From: Dissophora ornata
Taxonomy: Eukaryota > Mortierellomycota > Mortierellomycetes > Mortierellales > Mortierellaceae
Reading direction: 5' to 3'
NCBI GenBank assembly: GCA_025201705.1
Contig: MU616864.1
Span: 1-35,857, forward strand
DNA length: 35,857 bases
This document shows positions 10,001 to 21,400 of the stretch, piece by piece (position 1 is the stretch's first letter; every line of letters starts with the position of its first letter). The notes under the pieces are model-generated. The model was given only the letters and a program-made list of their open reading frames with translations, was not told the origin of the DNA and made no database searches. The position numbers were made by a program, and so were the translations under genes.

Positions 10001-10080
10001 GATGCTCTCCAGATTACGCAACAGAGATCGATGGCAGTGGCAATGAGAACAACATCCTTCCTGCGATTTCTCGCCTATAA
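7077..10080 (+). CDS. Acidic-repeat protein with C-terminal AMPK-beta-type glycogen-binding domain (CBM48)
   Basis: Four exons: 7077-9524, 9623-9683, 9798-9868 and 9970-10080, 2691 nt, 896 aa. Residues 1-230 are Ser/Thr/Pro-rich with a degenerate unit near 45 residues (NPFRRSPVGSVSNIKD, SPFRRSPKCVSNFKD, SSLRKPSVGSIASVKD). Residues about 290-810 are a Val/Glu/Ala/Pro repeat, roughly VEEVVAPVEE with many variants. The last 80 residues are spread over all four exons: TCRFETDVPPQR, LHWKHGGDIVKVTGSFDNWQ, ETLVLNKDGDEL and YFKFVVDGVWRCSPDYATE, ending GNENNILPAISRL. This is the carbohydrate-binding fold of AMPK beta subunits and yeast Mdg1/Crp1; the conserved Trp and Lys for glucan contact are visible. 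The long first part is probably disordered. Intron 2 could also hold a microexon (GWKN). Function unknown; glycogen or signalling scaffold is inference. ATG 7077 is the first Met in frame. Confidence 0.85.
7360..7720 (+). repeat. Coding repeats, 45-residue S/T/P units
   Basis: Three recognisable copies within the CBM48 protein gene, each with a basic RRSP or RKPS core followed by a V-S-N/A-x-K-D motif and an SSPTTP linker. The phosphorylatable Ser-Pro next to arginines is conserved between copies. Confidence 0.6.
7950..9500 (+). repeat. Degenerate Val/Glu repeat region (about 1.5 kb, coding)
   Basis: The DNA is dominated by GTTGAGGAG/GTCGAGGAG-type units in the coding frame. The most regular part, near 9040-9120, repeats GTTGCTCC(A/G)GTCGAG every 24 bases (VAPVER, VAPVEG). 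The copies are diverged, so this is an old expansion. Confidence 0.7.
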
Positions 10081-10352
10081 GGGGATAGTCATGTTGCTGT
10101 ACACCCATCCATGGAAAATGATTCAGGGAGAGAGTTCATTGTTCTCATGTATTTTTTGCTTTTCTATTTGTCGCGCCCGAAGGGAACAACAATAAGCTTT
10201 TTAGTTTGTAGAACGCGTCGCGTTGTGTACTCGCGCGGCGCGGAAGTAATTTTTATTTGGCATTTTAAAAACAGAGAGACAGATGTTGATAAATACAAAT
10301 GTGTGTCTCATAAACAACCCCTCTCCAACGAGAAACAACACACCGCGTCTCT
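10081..10352. other. Convergent 3' UTR region
   Basis: Lies between the plus-strand CBM48 protein gene and the minus-strand phospholipase D gene. It should hold both 3' UTRs. A minus-strand AATAAA is at 10252-10257, about 100 bases after the phospholipase D stop. No gene is supported. Confidence 0.45.
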
Positions 10353-13300
10353 CTACGTGAAGATCTCCATGGGCGTCACCGCACCCTCGACAGCGTTTCC
10401 GAGCAGGTTCTCTTTGCACAAGAACTTTGTCGGGAACTCGACCAAGTGTCCTGTCACGCCCTGCAATTTCTCGGTCACGTTCTCGACCGTCGCTCCGGGC
10501 ATGACCACATGTCCCGTCAGCACCTTCTTCGCGTTCGGCACAAACGCCTTGTAGTCGTCCCACGACTCGATCTTCTGGTCGGGTACGCAGTGGAACACCT
10601 CTCTGAAGATCTCCGTGTTCGTCTCCGCCACGCGCTTCCACCATCCCTCGTAAAAGTCGTCATGCAAGGGGTCCATCACGACGTTGTCCGCTGACTTGGG
10701 ATCCTGTGCAGCGGCTTCCTTGGCCTGAGACTTCATGTTCTTAGAATGCCATTGACTGAATGCCTGGGCATCCTCCTCATCCGGCATTGTCACTTGCAAA
10801 TGGCCTCTGGAAAGATTGTGTTTGTTTTGCTCATTCTGCTCATGTGCGGCAGCGATCAACTCCTGGCGGGCCTGCTCGGGATCCTTGCTGGGGGCATCGA
10901 GGTCAACAGGCAACACACTGGCCTTGGTGACAACGTCGTGTTCCACGTGGGGTAGAAGACCGAGATGCTCCTTGAACAGATCGGTACGGAGACCGTGCGC
11001 GAGTTTTCCAGCTTGGTACTAATGATACAAAAAATAGAGCTTTAGACATGACGGTCGTATAAACTGTACGAGATAACGCATAGATGCTTTGCTTACATCT
11101 TCGCCATTCATCTTGGATGGGACCATTTCAGTATCCTCGATCACGATGGCAATCTCAGAGTCGCGGAATCCAACCTGAGAACGGTCGTTGAGGTTGGCTG
11201 TACACAGAAGAAGAGCTCAATAAGTCTGTCGCTCATAATGAACATCAAAAACATGCATGACACTAAAGGACACGCTTTGGGTACATACCTGATCCGATGA
11301 CGATGATGCGGTCGTCGATAATCATAAGCTTACTGTGAATATACAGCAGCTCGGTCACAAAGTCCTCCACCTCATTTTCCTCAATCGTTGACTCGTCATC
11401 CTTGTTTGTGGGATTGCTGCCGCTAGCAGAAGCTTCATTGCTCACAGAGGGTACCCGAGGTTTGGGCTCGACAATGGACTCACTCTCGTCTTTGGTCTTG
11501 CTGTCCTTGCCATCGTCTTTCATCACCGTGATCTGGTCAACGCCGTTCTTCACCTCAATCACCAACTTGGCGTTACCCAGGCGCACTGAGTCGATCTCGT
11601 CCCCATCAGTCTTGTGGAAAATAGGTTTGAGAAGCTCATGGTGCTTAGGTTCCAGATCTCCATCTTCCTTAGTTCCTTTCAACGTGTCTATGGCATTACG
11701 GACCATGGAGCCAAGTTCCTCGACCACATGAGGCTCAGAGCTCTTTGTCGTGCCTCCTTGGTTGTTGTTCTTATGCAAGGATCTCTCTGTTGAGGCGGGA
11801 ATGTATCCATGCTCCTTCTTGGACTTGCTCATCGCTCTCTTCGTGATACTTTCATCCCAGGTTCTCAACATATCAAGAGGCTTGCGCTTCTCAGAGATGG
11901 CCTTGATACGTTCAGCGTCCTTGTCGCGTGGAAGTGGATCCAACAAGAACCTGGCAGCCAAGGATTTGGACCTGCCGATTTCGCCACCCTGTGCGATCTT
12001 GGCGTCCTTGCCCTTTGCAGCATCCACATCCACCGGCGCCTTGTCGACCCCCTGAGCCTGACTGCGCGTAGGAGCAGACTGGTCTTTGGCTTCTGTATCC
12101 TCAAGTGGATCAACCGCGCCATCGAAATCTTCAGGTGCGCCGTCAATGGTTCCCTGCTTCTCTGCCTCCTTCACGGCTTCGACAATGGCATCGAACTTTC
12201 CGTGTTTGATACGATCGAAACTGCGGAGACCGTAGAATCCAATGTACTGATCTGGGTTGATGCCATTGGCCTCCAGTCGCTCCAGGACAGAGTTTCCTCC
12301 ACGGCTGATCGACACATACTGGAAATGCATGACCTTACGGAGAGTACCGGCTTCGCTCGACATGATATCGGCCTCGAAGGCAGGCATCAGTGGCATGACA
12401 ACAATAACACGGAACTTCTTGCCCTCCTGGTGCGCCCTAACAATGCGGTTCACCAAGGCCAATCCGATCGTGTTCTTAATATCGGGGTTTCCGTTCTCAG
12501 CAGCCAATGTCACTGAATAAAAAATGGGAGGGAAAACATGTCAACACAACCGTCAATACTTTGAAAGAGTCAAGGTGGAAAAGTCGTCGAGCGTAGTCCT
12601 TACCGAAGAACTGGTTTTCGATGTAAATGAAATGCTCGGCCTTCTCGATGTTGGCCAAATACGCATTCTGGATCGAGTGTTCCAGATCCACACCCTGGGA
12701 CCAAATAGTACTACTTCTCAGAAGCTGAACCTTCTGTGATCCAGTCCATCCGCTCTCATTACGAGTGCTCACGAACTCGCCCTTGGGTGTCAAGAACTTC
12801 ATGTGCGACTTCTTCATGCCCTTCTCACGCTTGACAAAGTTCCAGCGCTGAACGAAATGACGAGCGATGTCACGGGCAGGTTGACCAGCGACACCGATGG
12901 AAACGTCGTGCCAAGGCATGCGACTCAACAACTTTCTCTCAATGAGCTCGCTATTGTATTCCTTGACTATAATGAGACATTCAAGAGCGAAAGAATAAAG
13001 ATTTAGAAAACATCTGGCAACGAAACGTGATAATGCTTGCAGAGAACAAGGCAAATGTATTTACCATTGGCAAAGTCCTTGATACGTGGGTTGGAGTAAT
13101 CCTGGCCGGGCCAGATAGTTCCACTGCCCGAGGGGTGGTAATCTGACAGCTGGTGAGTTCTGCTGTCATATCTTCCAAAGCACAAATCAAGTCCTCCCAT
13201 GAACGCCAATCGACAATCAATCACACAGATTTTCTAGAAGAAAAAACCAATGCAATGCATGAATCAGTACTATTCTCAAGCATCCTACATGCAGATCAGG

Positions 13301-16116
13301 CGTTTTACGTGGCCACGTTCACTCACCTCGTGGTGGGCCCAGAACTGAGTCGAGGTGATACTGATGTGGTCAGGGTGGCGTTGCACTATTCAACAAAAGT
13401 ATGGTTACAGATGAATATCCATTCAGGTGTATTCCAAAATGAAAACGAGAGATCTATACGATCGAAACCACCCATACCTTGGATGTTAGGGTGCAGATCT
13501 TGCAACCAGGTCTTGGTATGAGCAGAGTCCAGGGTCAAGGCGAGAGAGACCTCCTTGTACACAACAACATAAATGTTGACTCCCTCCTCCGCTTTTCTCT
13601 TGAGCAGTCTGTCCAATCTGAACTCCTCGTTCTTCTCTGGGGGACGACGGAGGTACTAGTTGATATTCATCGAAATAATAATAATAAAAAAAAAACAAAA
13701 AAAAAAGAGCGCGGTAAATACCTCGAATAGGAAGCGTATGGAATCACAATTCATGTCGTGTATATCCTTTACCAATTCGGGTGAGAGCCACCAGTCAGCG
13801 ATGTAGATCTCATTCTTGGCAGCCAAGATGGCATCAGAGACTGCGTGGAAATAATCCTTGCCATCAACATAGTATCGGACCTTTGCATCCTCACGCTCAG
13901 GCGCAAAACTTCCAAAGCGATGGGGCTTGACCCAAGGGCTCGACTGTTGCATCTTGTGGAAATGGTCCATCCACTCGATCATCTCTCGGTTATGCTCTCC
14001 CTTCATCTCAATCTTGCGATGGCTGTTTCCGATCTCGATATGGTGCAAATTGAAACCAAGGATCTGTTCCTTGTGCTCGACGTAAAAGTTCTGGTCAAAG
14101 ATGAACACGTCTGAGCACTCGCCCGAGCTGATGTCTGGGCAGAAAGCCATGTAAGAATCACGCAAGATCGCCCAGGATCGATTGTACTCTGAGAATCCGA
14201 GCGGAATTCCGCAGAATGTTTTGCTGGTATCAATGACTTTGGTCTCGACGTGACCCTCCTTGCCCTTCCAGCCCATATCCTTGGTCAGAGACAAGGCCGA
14301 GATCTCGAGGAACTCGTAGAGTTCGTAGGCAACTGTGCCGTTGAGCTGCTGCATCACCTCGAGGAGGTACGACTGCAAAGCCTTACGACGAGCCAAGTTG
14401 GACTCGCGGGCAATGGCATCTGTCTCGTCAGCTCTCATTCCCAGCCCCACTTTGGCCATTGAGAACGCCCACGATACCTAGTATGGAATGTCGTCGCCAA
14501 TTGCCGTTACGGCGTTAGTGGGGTTTGATGCGACACGAGGGTTGTTACCTCGGCTAAGACCATGACAATCATTCCCTTTGATAAAAAACAGCGAATGGAT
14601 GGAGGGCTTACCTGGTTAGGGAATCGGGGTACGTTTGGGTAGCGTCTTGACACCAGTGTCAAGTGAAACTTGTAGAACTCATACAAGGTGCGACGGATAA
14701 CCCATTTGATATCACCATATTGGAGCTCGATGCGGAAAATGATCTGCCTGCTGACATGAGGGTTGACTTCCGAGTCAACAATTCCGAGCTAAGGAAACGA
14801 GATATAATTCAAAAAGAAGAATAGGCATGAGGATGAGGGTCTTATTGGCTTGTAGTAATGGCGGCTCGTCAAATTTGCATCTAAACTTGATTGGACATAC
14901 CTTAAGGAGCTGGAAGAGGATGGGTGGCTAGAAAAGATATTGGACGTATTTTTAGGTTAGATTGCACGAGGGGCAGATTGAAAGAATCTAAACATCTTCG
15001 GCCTGGATTGAACGTGGGACAACGGGCGTGCGAAGAGGGTTGCCTCATCAATTCATGCAGATGACTGGCCATCCACTCGCTATCGCATGAACAAGGGGGA
15101 TATCAACGGAAAGAAAGATGAACAGCGCGAATCCCTCCACCCCGCGGGGATTTCGGCTAAACGTCGCGAGGCTTTCTCGTTTGGTTGGTTGTGTGCATTG
15201 GCGTTCTTTTTTGTTGTTGTTGAGGGAATACAGTCCAGCTGACAGTAATATCCCATTTTTGGGCTCACTTCCCACCCACACTGGTTCTTTTTCGCTCAAT
15301 TGCTTAGCTGAGCAAGGAATGGTAAAGCCCAGATGCATGGTCCACATCGGACAATATGGAAGAGGGCCACAACAACAATAAATTACTGAATATAAAACAA
15401 TGAACAGGACGCGTGAGATTGGAGTTATGGGACTTACAGGTCGACGCCCCTTGTCATCCGTCTGAAGCAAGAATGCAGGTGCGGCTGCGCCTGTTACGGC
15501 CAAGGACTCGACCGTAAAGTCAATGGTCTCGAGATTGTTGGCTCGGGACGTTGTCGCGAACGCGCTCGCTACATGGTGCGCCGTCGACGGTTCCTGGGGG
15601 TGTGGCGCAACGAGAGCGGCACCCTCTACATATTGCCAATAACATTAAATGAAGCTGTCAGTTGAAGCGAAAGGACCCCAATTGAATAGCAAGCAAATGA
15701 CCTGAAAAATGTCAAGTAGACTGAAACTCCTCCAAACGGACCGTACCTTGCAGGGCTTGTGCGGAAGTGCTGCTTTGGGACAAGTCATGGTGATGGTGCT
15801 GGAGCTGGTGAGGCAAGTATGAAGAATACCAATGCTCATGCTCTGGCGCGTTGGAGTCAGGCGCGTGGACAGGAGTTGGTGTCGGCTCCATAGGTTTCTT
15901 GAGTGACTCGGGGTCGGTCTTCTGCACCTCCCTGACGCGGTTGACAAGGGACGCTAAATCCAATGGCTTGTGCGGCTGGCCGGGTTCTTGTGGATTGTCA
16001 TCCAGGTTGGCCAAATTCTCGCCCTGCTTGTGCTGCTGCTGCCCAACGGTGGCCACCAGCCCACTGAGATTCAGAGGGCGGGTGGATTCGTTGGAGTGAG
16101 TCGAGTTGTTGCTCAT
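10353..16116 (-). CDS. Phospholipase D with PX and PH domains (PLD1/Spo14 type)
   Basis: Hydrolyses phosphatidylcholine to phosphatidic acid at membranes. Twelve exons: 16116-15747, 15625-15438, 14927-14901, 14788-14612, 14477-13773, 13655-13478, 13385-13327, 13233-13065, 12966-12604, 12512-11289, 11197-11097 and 11018-10353. Total 4227 nt, 1408 aa; all junctions GT-AG and in phase. Residues 1-185 are a polar leader. PX domain about 190-320 (FRIELQYGDIKWVIRRTLYEFYKFH), PH-like about 360-450, then [27 protein letters not shown]. HKD1 is HEKICVID (H567, K569, D574), with GGLDLCFGRYD after it; HKD2 is HSKLMIIDD (H1138, K1140, D1145), then GSANLNDRS. Both active-site halves are intact. About 250 extra charged residues sit between FYGLRSF (about 840) and HKD2. 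Exon 3 is 27 nt. Intron 2 is 510 nt and partly open. ATG 16116 is the first Met of the frame. Confidence 0.93.
14928..15437 (-). other. Unusually long phospholipase D intron with open reading frame
   Basis: Intron 2 of the phospholipase D gene is 510 nt, against 80-135 nt for the other introns. The upstream coding frame reads through it without a stop for about 390 nt, to a TGA-type stop ending at 15048. The translated stretch has no recognised domain. Retention would give a truncated protein lacking PX, PH and HKD domains. Confidence 0.55.
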
Positions 16117-17027
16117 GGTGTGAAATGAATGGATCGCACACTCCTCCCTTTTTTCTTCTCACTTGGCAAAAAGGTAACAAATGGGAGTAGAAGGGGTATA
16201 TAGGACTATATGGTATACGGCGTCGCGAGATGAAGAGCTGGGAAGACAAGGAGAGAAATGAGAAGAGATTACAAGAGAACTGAAAGCGTGGGAGGAGCTG
16301 ACCCAAGGAAAGCACTGCCGTACGAGACTCGTCGTCCAAAAAAAAAAAAAAAATGAGAGCACCAGCAAGCGAAGCTTTGACCCAGCAGCCGTTAGCCAAA
16401 TCGAGCATGAGGCGGAGAAAAAATCCTCCATGTGCCTGCGCTGCTCTCCGCCACACAACGCCAGACTTGCCGTCCCATTTTTTTTTTCACCGGGCGAACG
16501 CAAACGGCATCCACATGTCGCATTTATAATGGATTTATCAGGCACGGCATCCCCAACGTGATGGTCTCTCCCATATTCCTTGGAACCCTTGTTTGGTAAG
16601 CAACCCAATTACAAAAAAAATAGCGCGGAGCAATCACAGTTGCTTTGCTGCAACAACGTTGTCTCTGGACTTTGCGTCGTGTGCGCATCGCCCCTATTCC
16701 TGCAACCGACGATCACAAGTATTGCTCTCATGGCTCATATCTCATTTCAGGTTTTTCGTTCACCTCTCTAGTATTTTTTCTTTTATTTTTTTTTATTTTT
16801 TTTGGCAATACAGTTTCTCCGTTAGTGGTATCTCTTGGTCTTCCGACCGTTCAACAAGATTCCTATTGCGAAAGCGCCCTGTATCTCTTTGGGCTGAAGT
16901 GATCCTCACTTTGTGATGAGTGGACTAGAGTTATACTATGCCGCAGATCAAGACGCGTTAACACAATGTCGTCGGTTAGTGGTTCTTGGGGTAGATGTGA
17001 CGGAAGGAGAGCATCCGGTTTTCATTC
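16117..17027. other. Phospholipase D promoter and intergenic region
   Basis: About 900 bases without a supported gene. It holds several homopolymer runs: A15 near 16339, T9 near 16480, A8 near 16613 and T-rich sequence at 16770-16802. A minus-strand frame at 15998-16456 overlaps the phospholipase D start and is a shadow. No clear TATA box was found. Confidence 0.4.
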
Positions 17028-17453
17028 TCACGCACCACTAAACACAGAGTAAACGGCTGCAGCAACAAATCCGGTCACCAATCCGACCATGCCTCCCACA
17101 ACACCTCCGACCAACCCTCCAATACCGACACCCAAGGTCACCAAGACGGCAGCGCTTGCAGCGGCGAACTTCAAAGAACACCTGTGCATCCGTCTGTTTC
17201 GGCTGTGGTGTTGGTTCAGGCGATTTAGGGAACACACCATATCCTCCACAGGAGGGTTCAAGGGCTCAAGCACAGCAGCAGGGTCCACAGGCGGTGGTGG
17301 CGAGGGGGAGATGTAGTGCCACCCACAAGCTAGCTTGGCATAGGGAACATGTGCGCATCTGAGGATGGGGGGTGGGATGGAGGGATCGGCGTCGGCGTCG
17401 GCGCCGAGATCGGCCGTGGGTGGGGTTGGCACGTAGTGCGGCTCTTGATGCAT
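17028..17453 (-). CDS. Small Pro-rich protein with a glycine-zipper membrane segment
   Basis: Single-exon frame, 141 aa, ATG at 17453 and stop at 17028. The first 75 residues are Pro/Ala/Asp-rich (YVPTPPTADLG, PSPPPPVDP). A short basic stretch (RNRRMHRCSLK) follows, then about 45 residues of small and hydrophobic residues with the glycine pattern GVGIGGLVGGVVGGMVG and FVAAAVYSVF, long enough for one or two membrane spans. The basic-before-membrane order suggests N-in topology. Glycine-zipper segments pack helices in membranes. No enzyme motif is present. The strong composition bias argues for a real gene, but no family assignment is possible. Confidence 0.55.
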   Translation of the reverse strand: MHQEPHYVPTPPTADLGADADADPSIPPPILRCAHVPYAKLACGWHYISPSPPPPVDPAAVLEPLNPPVEDMVCSLNRLNQHHSRNRRMHRCSLKFAAASAAVLVTLGVGIGGLVGGVVGGMVGLVTGFVAAAVYSVFSGA

Positions 17454-18423
17454 TAAATTCTTGACGACCGATGCTGAAGTGATCGTGAAAGAGTTCGTCT
17501 TGCCAACGAGACGCGTCTAACTATCGGCAATGACAATATCCACCAGCTTGACTGGGTTGATCTCGCCTTGCGAGTTGTCTACCAAGGAAACCATCCACGA
17601 CTGTGCATAGCTAGTGAGCACTGGATCGCATCCCGACGCATCAATCTTGATAGAGACCTGCTCACCATAAACGACTACATGGCGCCGAGCGACTGCGGGT
17701 GTAGCGTTGATAGAGGATGTAGCGTGCAAAGCCGCAGCCAACGTGATACTGACCACCTTTATGACTAGAATTCATGTTGAACAACATGTCTGAGTATGCA
17801 TGCGTGATATTAAGTGAAGCAGGCGGATGGCCAGTGGACGTTTAATGAATATTGCAGAAGAAGATGGTTCCGTCATCTACAAAGTCCCAAAAGGCACGGC
17901 GAAGAAACAGCGCGTTCTAAACTCTGTTAATTGTTATACTCCTGTGTTTGATGCGCATTGTTCCTCGTTACTCTGTCTAATGGCAAAAGATACAACTCAG
18001 ACCGCCGCGTTGCCAGGCAGGTACCGAGACATTTAATGTAGAGCAGAAAGACAAGCCATCATGGCGGTGTGCATTGACTGAATAATTCACTATGAAATCG
18101 ACAAAGGAAGACGCGGAGGGTTCAACTGAACCTTGCAACAACTGCTTTGGAAGACGTATAATGGCACCCGGTTCCTGCCTGTCCCAGAAACCCTCCAGCA
18201 GCCGCAAAGGGATACTACAACCGTCTCGATCTGTTTCGACAGCTGTACTGGCAGCGCCAAAGTGAGCCAACATGATCTTGCAGCACATCGTGGCTGTCAG
18301 GGTCATGTGATTAGACCGCGGTTTAGGTTTTTTTTTTCTTGGAATAAATCAAACTCCTACTTCCCAAGGTTGAAATGAGCTTTTCGTTCCTTTGCATTGG
18401 ACTCCTTGGGCAGAATCACCTGA
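17454..18423. other. Intergenic region with unresolved small ORFs
   Basis: Two minus-strand frames stand out but are not convincing genes: 17517-17756 (see separate entry) and 17977-18306 (109 residues from ATG 18306, no motif). They may be exons of one gene or decayed sequence. The plus-strand leader of the SMG9-like gene should start before 18424; a T10 run lies at 18329-18338. Confidence 0.3.
17517..17756 (-). CDS. Possible C-terminal exon of a small secreted protein
   Basis: The minus frame begins with a hydrophobic stretch (IKVVSITLAAALHATSSINA) that looks like a signal peptide, then about 55 polar residues ending VDIVIADS and a stop at 17517. There is no ATG in frame; the upstream frame is closed after a few codons at a possible acceptor (TTCTAG near 17770), so a start would need an upstream exon that I could not place. 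The protein is not recognised. It may equally be a relic. Confidence 0.2.
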   Translation of the reverse strand: MVSITLAAALHATSSINATPAVARRHVVVYGEQVSIKIDASGCDPVLTSYAQSWMVSLVDNSQGEINPVKLVDIVIADS

Positions 18424-21400
18424 ATGCATCAAAACTCGCCATCGCGTTCAGGGTCAAGATCGAACCAGAGGTCTGGGCGGGGCCAGGGACAGGGACACGC
18501 GCACGGACAGGGCCAGGGCCAGCAGGGACAGGGACAGGGACAGAACGGAGGAGCTGCGCCGCCATTCAAACTGCTAACCCGGGGCACACCTCAAGATGGC
18601 GTTAATGGCGACACTGTCCCTAGTCCTCGCACAGGGATAATACCGTTCGCGCCAGGAGGTCCGCAGCAGGGAACTCCACAGCAAAAGCAGCAGCAACAGC
18701 AACAGCAGTCGCAGCAGCCACAATACCCGGGATATGGCCAACCTTTCCAACTCCCCTACTCAGCACAGCCATCACCACACCTTCAGCCACAAAGTCCGCA
18801 GCTTCAACAGCAACAACTGCCACAGCAGCAGTCGCCTCAATTAAGAAGCAAAGGCATGTCTAGGTTACAACAACAGCAGCAGCAGGTACTTGTGAATCAG
18901 AGTGGCTACATGGCTCCTCCGCCAGGACTTAGCGGGATGAACATGAACACGGGCAAGAATATGGGCATGGGCATCGGGATGGGCATCACCAATATGAACG
19001 GGATGGGTGTGCCCCCAACAGCAGGCCGTGGAGGTCCTGTGTCAGGGGCTGGATTGGGATCAGTAGCAGGCGGAGGACCCCACGGAAGACGAGAGCGGTC
19101 AGGCTCCGTTGCAGGTCAATTACAACAGCAGTATCCTCAGCACCCTCAAATCCAGCAACATACACAGCAGGCACCGCAGCAAGGAAATAGCACCCAGCAC
19201 TTCTCAGATGCTGGCCAATCCCAGCAGTCGGAATCAGATGTGAAGGAATCCTCCAAGTCGAGACGGGAGCGTCGTGAACGTAGCAGGCGGGATCGGGCAT
19301 CAAAACAGTCTCAACAGCAACAGAGCGATTCAGGAAGGGATGAAATGAATAGCAGCAACAGTAATGACGGATCATTAAAGCAACAGCAACAGCTACCACA
19401 ACGCGTCATAGTAGACCCCAATAGCTTTCAACGACAGATCTTGCAGCCCAACCCCAACAGCGGTGGCGGTGGAGGTGGAGAACGCAAGTTGGTCATGACA
19501 GGAGGGAGTAGTCGTGGCATGGGAGAGTTGTTCGATGAGGACTCACGGGGATCGGAGGTTGGAAAAGTTAGTAATCGGAGACAGGTACCTGCTGGCAGAA
19601 CCGTCTATTCATGGCAAGGAACCAACACGAATACATCACAGCAGCAGCAACATCAGCATCATGTGCAGCAGCAGATGCAGCACCATCAACAGCAACATCA
19701 GGGATTACGTGGACCAGCTGGACCATATTCTCAGCCTGGGTTCAAAGACCCACGGTCAATGGGTGGACCTTATTCAGCGGGAGGCGGGGCCATGTCAGTA
19801 GGGGGACGACCCATGCAGAGCGCGCCAATCGCAGCAATCCCACCTTCGATGGGGTCGCACTCCGTCAAGCTGATGAACGAAAGTGGGAAAATCCAGGAGT
19901 CTGCAGAGCAGGTATGCCGGAAAGCTATTCGTATAACGCGTTTCACATAGTGTAACCTCAAGTACACAAGGAAACTCAATCTTTTTGCCTGATCAATACT
20001 TCTCCATAGTGGCTATCGGACCATCCTGGGCATTTCATTGTCGGAATTCTAGGGACCCAAGGTGTCGGGAAATCGTCTCTGTTATCGTCATTTTGCCCTT
20101 CGCCTCTGGCCTCAGCAGCGTTTACCAAACAGCCCCCACAGATGGCAACCGTGGCAGGATTCCAGACGTCTGGTATCGATATGTACATTACACCTGAGCG
20201 CATGATCCTCCTTGATACGGAGCCGATCTTTTGTTTGTCAAATCTGGAAAACGCTCTAAGGAACGAACGCATCACGGATGGCGTGCCTGTAGATATTTGG
20301 TTAGATCAGCAAGCATTGATAATGGCAACGTTTTTGGTTTCGGTATGCAATGTCGTCTTGGTGATGACTGAGGAACGACCAGTTGGGAGTAGCAAAGTAT
20401 TCAAGCTGCTGCAGCGGGTTGAGGTCTTTATGAAGGCACTCTCTTCAGCATCGTTGACTTTGCCTGGCAACATCGCTACACAAGGAGCAAATACTGGGGG
20501 GATGGGGCAGCCTAGTGTGGGCCAGGATGGATTCCCTCGTGAGGGTCTCGGCGACTGGTGCGCTGATATCGGTAAGCCACCTCTTATTAGCAACGATGCA
20601 GCACATCCAAAAGATAACACCTGTGAATTCGCAGCACTAACCGGTTCGTATTTTTTTTCTGCCAACTAGTCCTAGTGTCCAACAAGGTGCCGACGATGCA
20701 ATTTGGTGTCGACCACTACCGCAAGCTGGCCTTGGAGCAGGCCAACTTGTTCCAGCACTCGACTCTGCAACTCTTTGGATCTATTAACATGCCCAGTATC
20801 TATTCTCGATTCGAAGACACTTTCAAAATTGGGCGCAAAAACATTGGAGTGGCATCCACTTCACGGCGGAAACGTTTGTCGACACTCTCTGCTTCGGCCG
20901 GTATTGAATCTTCGTCCTCAGATACAGAATCGACCACAGAAAAACAAGAACGTGACAAGCCTGCAGAAGAACAGCAAGATTCTGCTGTGGATGACAGAAA
21001 GACAGCTCCACATCTCAATTTTGTGATTCTGCCCTTCGACTCGACCATTACCTCTGCGGCATCATCACAATCATTATCAGCAGCAGCCAATTCTGCAACT
21101 ACTAGCGACTCAAATCATACCACAGGCGCTGCGACAGGAAAATCATCAGACTCCGCGTCAACATTACAATCTGCCTTGTCACACCTATCGATCTCACTCA
21201 GTCGCCACGACATCTTAGCTGCCTCTCTTAGAGCACCGTCTCGGGATGTTTTTGGAGCACTTGTACAGGACCAAGAGCGGTGGAAAATCTGGGCAAAAGT
21301 GTTGAGGAATAAGGTTCTATCGCTTTCGATGAGGCCGCAGGGTGGACCAGCGCTCGGACCAAGGAATCGGCCCGGTATGGTGTCGGAGCGCGAGTGGTAA

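Noticed and set aside
11809..12516. 235-residue plus-strand frame antisense to the phospholipase D exon 10
   Set aside because: The minus strand carries the conserved PLD core with correct splice sites; the plus frame has no recognisable content.
13656..13772. Longer phospholipase D exon reading VKDIHDMNCDS after WWLSPEL
   Set aside because: Splicing at GTAAAG (13772) joins WWLSPEL directly to YLRRPP, the conserved PLD sequence; the extension is intronic read-through.
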